From assembly GCF_001949145.1 (NCBI RefSeq), contig NW_019091498.1, forward strand, positions 614,380 through 678,379: a DNA stretch of 64,000 bases, in the 5' to 3' direction. The notes under the pieces were generated by a model. That model did not search any database. It was not told where the DNA came from and was given only the letters and a program-made list of their open reading frames with translations. Source of the stretch: Acanthaster planci (lineage: Eukaryota > Echinodermata > Asteroidea > Valvatida > Acanthasteridae). Below, piece by piece: positions 57,695 to 64,000 of this stretch. Numbering within the stretch: the stretch's first letter is position 1; the number at the start of each line of letters is the position of its first letter. The position numbers and the translations under genes were made by a program.

Positions 57695-60600
57695 ACCTAC
57701 ATGTACATTTACTGTTACAAAGACATGTACATTTGTACGTGAACATGAAACAAACGTGTACACGTGCCACAGTAACGCCTGATTGCCCATTGCATGGGAG
57801 ACCGTTGCCCTAGAGGCGGTGCGCCAAAGTACAGGAAACGCTACGCCGACTTGACAGACAGGCGCCGCAGCATTTGCTGTAGCACAGCTCATTTGCATCT
57901 TATTGGAAACCACGAGCAGACGCGGAACCCATTCAGACAGTGTGCCGTCGCGTTCGAACGAGAAGACACCTTTGTCAGGACAGGGCAAATCTAATTTCAA
58001 AGTGGAAGAGGGAGATGAGATTTCTGTGCTTTCAAACAATTACTTGTCCAAGAGAGTAATCAACATTTTACCTGTGGAAGATTAGATCTCCACTGATGGG
58101 TTTGAAGCCTTTGTGCAGTGCGGCACTGTATTTTACATACATGCACATGTAATGCACCAGTTAACGTGATTCATTAACTTCTTCATCTCTGATCCAGTGA
58201 GACCATCCGAAACCGTACAGCATAGTTTATAAGACACAAAAAGCATCCTTGAAAAAGGTTTATAGTAAAGTACAGTACATCCATAGCTGGTAACATGGTT
58301 ACATGTAAGAACCTGGAAGTTGACTGCCTTGAAAACTACCAAGCGGTGTTGAAGCTGGTACCATCCAGCAAGTAACTTATGATGACTCTCAGTGCTAGTC
58401 TCACTTCTAGTCTTAAGTCTGCCTGATAATAGTAACATACCAGTATTCCCGACGGGGTGCTCACAGATGGGTTTGTCAGATCAGTGAGTGGTTGTTCAAC
58501 ATGCACATGTACATGTACCAGTACAAGTACGGCATCAGTAGACGTTATTCACGTATGTGTGCTCCTTGTTATAGCAGCATCCCAATTGCAAATAACACCG
58601 TAATGGAACTACCTGAAGGCATCTGTTTTCCAGGTTTGTTGGAGCACTCTTGATATTTTAATAGCAGAGATTGAAAATACCCACCTGGCGGGTGGCCAAG
58701 GCCAGTTACATGTTCATGCAGTTCAACCCTAACTTTCCTCAAACTTCCCAAGCATCCACTGGCCAGTTTGGGAGGTTTTTGGAGAATGGAGGCAGAATGA
58801 CCCCCCAAAAAGTGTGGCTGAGCAGAGATACTGCCTCCCAAGAACTCAGCTGTGCCACGCTCGATTTAAAAAGAAATTTTAATTGGCATGTGTGGAAAAA
58901 CACTTCCAATCTTGACAAAGGTGGAGAACTCAGTCAGACATGTTGGTTTGTTATTACAGTCAATTAAAGATCAGGGGTATTTGCCTGCCAGCCTACATGC
59001 ATTGAGCAACGCAGTGGAAAAAGTATACATTTTTGGCGGCTCTGTCTCGGAAAAAGGGGCGATGTGCAAGAATGATACATCCATGTTCATTTTCCATAAA
59101 ATTGGTGTCAAAACGAGCACAAAGAGTTGTCTAAAACTCCTAAAAGGCTCGATCATCAGAAAAAATTGTTGAGGAAGGATAGATTCTGCCCCTGCCTCTG
59201 GCTTTTTAAAGGTTTGCATGTTGATCAGTTCACAAAGCCGTGGCTAAATCCATTTCTAAACTTATTGATGGTGTCTATTCTACGCTAAACAGATGTGTGA
59301 AAAAAAATGTCTTATTACTGCTGTGGTCTGAAAAATGAATGCACTTGTGAATGGACTAGCATCTGCATCCTGTGATGCTGCGTGACCTTTCATCTTACAC
59401 AAACACGGTATCCCCCACAACATATTTCCATTTTCTGTTGGTAACTCTAACAATTTAAAAATGGTATAATCACCTATCTTGCAGGTGCCAATTCTTTCAC
59501 AGATGAAAAAAATATGTACAGCTGTTTTAAAAAAACACCGTTCTACCCTCCCCTCACTCAAACCCTAAAAATATGGGAATGTTACAAGAAGTTGTTCAAA
59601 CTTTGGAAGTGATAGGCAAGATGTTCAACACAAGGATTTTATTCCCTCCCATGCCATCTGATTGCAATCATTTCCGCACATGTGGTTATTGATTTACCCG
59701 GGAAGCTTGTGAACAGTGCTTGCACATGGTCAGGTAGGACTCGACCCCGATCCCAGCCAATTTAGCCAACTCCCGTCATCATCGAGCACGGTGAAGGATC
59801 CTTTCCTCCTCCGAGCTCTTGGCCAAACTCCATTCCGTTTCCACGAGTCTCCGAAGCCCAAGACCCTTTTTAATATAAACTTGCACAGAGAAACTGCCTG
59901 AGGCCTGTCCCTGCTTCATCCTTGAAAAAAAAAACACACTTCCAGAGGCATCCAGATTTTGTGTAAAAGCCCGGTTTAATATTAAGAGAAATTTCTGTTT
60001 GAAGGCATCAGCAAAGCGTAAGCAAAGCCCTCAGGAGGGAATGCTGGGGACACACTGGGGACCGCCACACAATGAGAGTAGCGCAGATGAGGAGGCAATC
60101 ACAAAGGTTTTGCCCTGCACTCCGGGAGGATCGCTGGAATTGTCCGGCATAGTTTGACATTTCTGAACAATCACATCTCCAGCATTCACAACTGCAGTGA
60201 AAAAAAAAAAAAGGTGGTTGTTTTCTTTTTTTTTAGCAGGGTTTTGCAGGGTAGGTTTTCTTTCTTGGGGTTGGGATGGGGAGAACTTAACTCAACTACA
60301 TGTACATGTTGATTGATGTAGATGTATATGTGTACATGTGCCTTGTGGGGTCATTTAAACCTTACAGTGAGTACCCACCCAGTAGGGTATGGCTTCACTC
60401 GGGCCTTTTTTGTTAAGAGCTATAATACACGTACACATTGAAGAAGTTGCCGAATTCGATCCTAAACAAATGGTGGGAGTGGCCAAATGATTTTACCTGC
60501 ACATACCAGTACGTGCTTTCCCAAGTTGGAGCGCATCGATGGCTTTTAACATGGAAACCAAATGAAGGGTGACTAAACATGGACCGTGTTTGATATTGCA

Positions 60601-61568
60601 TCCCAAGGCCACGCATGTAATTGCCTCCCTTCATTACAGTGATATCATTTTTCTCGATGGGACATTAAAGAAATAAATGAAGATACATGTGACCGAGGCC
60701 CCTTGTCTAATTGAGCTACTATGCACGGTGAATAGAGCCCGGGCAATTGGCTGTTGATCATTGCTCATCCTCTGAGCGCTCTCTGCTTTAATGAGGAGTG
60801 TACGGAATTGAGTAAAGCTTTTTTGCCACACCTCCGTTGAACGTAATCCAAGCATACCGGTACATGTACATGTACGTTGTACAAAAGGGCCATTTACTTT
60901 AGCCATGCCTGCAGTTATTTTAATCAAGCTTTACAGGGTTAGTTGGTAAATTTGATGCATTTATTTAGGCATGCCTGTAAGTTTACATTCTCGGTTGGAT
61001 TTGAAGGATACAACTTGTGTGGATGAAATGCATACATTACAGTCATGATGAAATTGTTTTCAGTGAGATTTTTATCGTTTTTCTGTAGATCGTGAAGTGT
61101 TGAGAATTACCAGTTTGGCTTGTCAAATTTCACACAAAAATTGTACATAGACAACAAAGGTTGACGCTTGTCCGTATGCACTATTTACTATATACAAATA
61201 TGCACTATTTGACTCCGTTAACCTGTGACGTGTACCGGCAGAGCTGGCAACATTGAAAGGGAGTTGAGCATGGGAGTCGATGTGGTTGTAGCCGGTTTCC
61301 AATTCATACATGTTTAATGTCCTGCAGCACAAAACACGTACATGCACGTGTTCACGTAGGACATTACCACTGCTGCGATAAGTCAATCAAATTATTCACA
61401 TTTCGTCCGGAGAAATGCTGCAGGCTGGTAAATGTTTTTCATTCCTTTTAAGGACAGTACACGGAAAAGTTGAGTAAATCACTTTTTTTCCATTGCCTTT
61501 TTTTTGTGTGTTTAGCTGGAGAATTTCGGTATTGGGGTGAGAGCATGAGAATAATGTTGAGATATGCG

Positions 61569-61638
61569 AGAACTCGCACTGAGTGTTGGGAGACTCGCAC
61601 TGAGTGTTGGGAGACTCGCACTGAGTGTTGGGAGACTC
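61569..61638 (+). repeat. 21-bp tandem repeat, 3 copies
   Basis: ACTCGCACTGAGTGTTGGGA is repeated three times with near-perfect identity. Recent. It translates in frame (TRTECWE) without stops but lies in an intron. Confidence 0.93.
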
Positions 61639-62920
61639 TGCTGCGCCGCGACAGGCAGTACCGGTACACTGTAGGGTACACCCAGGTGGCATAGAATGTG
61701 CTGACATTACTTGTAGGAACACAGTGTGCAGTTCGTACAAGCAGCCTATATGTGCAGATCCCATACCATCATGTATGCATGCACGCAGTGCACAATGGCA
61801 GACCGGCCTCATGATAATGGTAACTGGCATCGAGATCATGAAATATTGACCGATCATGAAATATTGACGGTGCCTTCAGCATGGGATTCCTGCAAAGTTG
61901 ACTCCATCGGAAGATGATTTATGCCGTCAGAAGTGGGCTCATTCATGGCGTATTAAAGTTGTGCCACTGCAGTGGGGCAGAGTCCTTAGGGGGTATCACT
62001 TGTCGATGTACATTGCATTCGCCCTTGAATTATCAGTGCCATTACAGGAATAAAATTGATTGCCACACCTCCTTGAGTTGCATTTTGGACACTAACAATT
62101 TGTAAGCATGAATCCTGAAAGACCTCTGGTAAGAGAAACTAAGACAGGTGGCTCGATCTGTAGGATTCTTGAAAAAAAAATGGATTTCTTAAATCTACAG
62201 CCATTTTAGGGGACAAACTTACCCACAGGCGCCAGTATCAATAGAGTAGAAGTACATGTATTTTCTTCAAAGTTATTCTGTATTCTGATTGGTCAATCCA
62301 TGGCAACAAGCAGTTTAATATATAACTGTATTGCAGGGTTCATATCAAACCCCACATAAAGCACTATTGTAATTCAACGCAATGCGCCTTTGGCCCCTTT
62401 GCCATCTGTACTACCTTGCCATCTTTAATGCCGTGTCCCATACACACGTAACATTATTCCATTTTCTACTCATGCTTGTGTGATAACTTGTATTGATGCA
62501 AAAAGCGTTCTGTTCTGACAATGCTGCTCCGAGTGCTAATCATCTTGTACATGTACATGTATGTACCATTTTAGTAACCAAAGGTTTCCTTCAAAAAGGT
62601 GTCCTTCGCCTTCCATTAGTGCTGCAGACAAGTTCTTGATTAGGATTCCATCAGACCCAATCTGCTCCGCCTCCCTCATGGGTGTGTCATTATTAGTGCA
62701 TAGATGGGACTGAAAAATGGATGGACAAACATCCGCGTTGAAACAACGTTGCCGCAGACGTTGTTTGCCTAATTAGCAAAGCCATCATAAGCTGGGAAAT
62801 TACCCAGTAACGTTTGGAATGTCAGGCTTGGCAAATTCCATTTAATGGGCTGTTCATTGTATGTACATGTATACCTCCAGTACAATGCATAAATGTACTG
62901 TTACATCTAAGGTTTTAATC

Positions 62921-63002
62921 CTTAACAGTATCTTTTTTCCTTTTGGTGCATGTGCTTAATGCTTAACAGTATCTTTTTTCCTTTTGGTGCATGTGCTTAA
63001 TG
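62921..63002 (+). repeat. 41-bp perfect tandem duplication
   Basis: The unit starts CTTAACAGTATCTTTTTTCC and ends GTGCATGTGCTTAATG; copies at 62921-62961 and 62962-63002 are identical. Very recent, or an assembly artefact. Confidence 0.95.
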
Positions 63003-63243
63003 CTTATAGTGTGTACTTTAAGTTGATGAGTGTGTCATACAGTACTGCTGGCCAAACTACATGTACTTGCACCTGCAAGAATTCTTGTAAGCATGTCTTG
63101 TTTGAAAAGGTAATTTCCCAATAATTCCGTCTTCATGTCGTGAATGTTTTTTGCCTCAAATATCACACACTTGAACCCTTGGCCCAACTTGGTGGCACAG
63201 ACGGCGATCCACTCAATCTGTCTAGTCTTAAGAGTAGGACTGC

Positions 63244-63282
63244 CACACTGTCCATGTACATTACATGTACATGGACAGTGTG
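63244..63282. repeat. Perfect palindrome, 18-bp arms, 3-base spacer
   Basis: CACACTGTCCATGTACAT (63244-63261) and ATGTACATGGACAGTGTG (63265-63282) are exact reverse complements around TAC. The stem includes a TACATG core. Confidence 0.92.
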
Positions 63283-63589
63283 AGAGTGTTCAGTGTTCAA
63301 ATCCTTGCAAATACATACTAGTATGTGAATGTAATTGCCTTGTCTCTCTGAGATTGGAAGCACAGGTTCTCAGGAGGTGAGCATATGGTACTGTTATTAG
63401 TTACATGTACATGTACATCACTGAAGGGTAGCATGCATACACTGTGTACGTTTGATCTCTGATGCCCTCCCAAAAAATGCATCAGATTCAGAGGTCACTG
63501 ACTGTGGTTCATCATCATGCTGCCTGGTTGCAGATGTACAGATTAGAGGTGCACGCAGCAAGGCCCACCCTAATAAGCTCATTGGTTAT

Positions 63590-63665
63590 ACATGTAGGCT
63601 GGTTGGTTATGGATGAGACATCTGCACTGGTCTGTTGGAGGTCACGGGTTGAAGTCTGGTCTGAG
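63590..63665 (+). mobile_element. Possible tRNA-derived SINE head
   Basis: TAGGCTGGTTGG resembles an A box and GGTTGAAGTCT, about 46 bp later, a decayed B box; GGAGGTCACGGGTT before it is tRNA-like. No tail or body was identified. Confidence 0.3.
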
Positions 63666-64000
63666 TACAGAGTAGAGTGCAGAAGACACCCAAGAAGTCA
63701 ACCGCCTATCGGCGACAAACTGGTTTTCGCTGTGCTTTTCAACACACCCGATTGGGACACTCGGCATGTCCTCACTGTCTAAGGTCTTGAAGTGAACATG
63801 CATGTATGCATTTGATGACAGTGATGTGTACACATTGTACAATTGTACATGTACACTGGGTTCACATCCAACACAGACTCTCTTCATCAATCTTGTTTGC
63901 CGCTGGACATATGTTGTATAACCAAGGCCTTCTTACATGTACATGTAGGTGCATCTTTCACATCCCCCCTTTATAAAATTGAGTTGGTCTTTTTTTTTTG

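Larger units (their letters stand above)
52254..64000 (+). other. PKC intron 3 (more than 11.7 kb, open at the window end)
   Basis: No C1B exon (expected motif HTYGSPTFCDHCGSL) is found up to 64000, so the intron continues. It holds TACATG palindromes, element copies C, D and E, several short tandem repeats, a perfect 18-bp-arm hairpin and a possible SINE head. No nested gene is recognised. Confidence 0.75.

Noticed and set aside
59725-59765. Minus-strand GGTCGAGTCC as another Pol III B box
   Set aside because: No A box at the right distance and no SINE body or tail.
52254-64000. Search for the C1B exon of PKC
   Set aside because: No stretch encoding the expected HTYGSPTFCDHC-like motif with splice sites was found; the exon must lie beyond the window.

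Overview
This is an animal nuclear genomic window. It has GT-AG introns, short coding exons with GC-rich third codon positions in AT-richer non-coding DNA, tRNA-derived SINEs, foldback elements and minisatellites. Both genes are animal families. The repeat style (GGGCCCAATTT foldbacks, dispersed TACATG runs) and a single conventional-PKC-type gene suggest a marine invertebrate deuterostome (echinoderm, cephalochordate or hemichordate). That placement is inferred, not proven. A run of 195 N marks an assembly gap.

Region 1 (1-15265, + strand) is the 3' part of a von Willebrand factor A (VWA) domain protein gene, best matched to VWA3A. I assembled 18 phase-consistent exons that encode the last 680 residues: the second half of a first VWA domain, a conserved segment after it, a lysine-rich linker, and a complete second VWA domain with an intact metal-binding (MIDAS) motif. 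Its introns hold a foldback element, three or four minisatellites and three SINE pieces.

Region 2 (15266-about 19275) is the 3' UTR, intergenic DNA with a CAAGTCC minisatellite, and the GC-richer presumed promoter of the next gene.

Region 3 (19276-64000, + strand) is the 5' part of a conventional protein kinase C gene (PRKCA/PRKCB type). Only three coding exons lie here (176, 32 and 83 bp): the N-terminus, the pseudosubstrate and the whole C1A zinc finger. The introns are 3.3 kb, 29.4 kb and more than 11.7 kb. They are full of dispersed (TACATG)n palindromes, small inverted-repeat elements and short tandem duplications. No further PKC exon was recognised before the window ends.

The two genes are unrelated in function: one is a VWA-domain protein, probably intracellular, and the other is a diacylglycerol/Ca2+-dependent kinase. 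Their neighbourhood is notable because human VWA3A and PRKCB both map to 16p12, which suggests an old conserved linkage. I found no new multi-gene system. The most interesting items are this possible synteny, the in-frame alternative splice signals in the VWA gene, a five-copy GTGTGGAC-ended mobile-element family, several long inverted repeats, and the sharp onset of the TACATG palindrome field inside the PKC gene.
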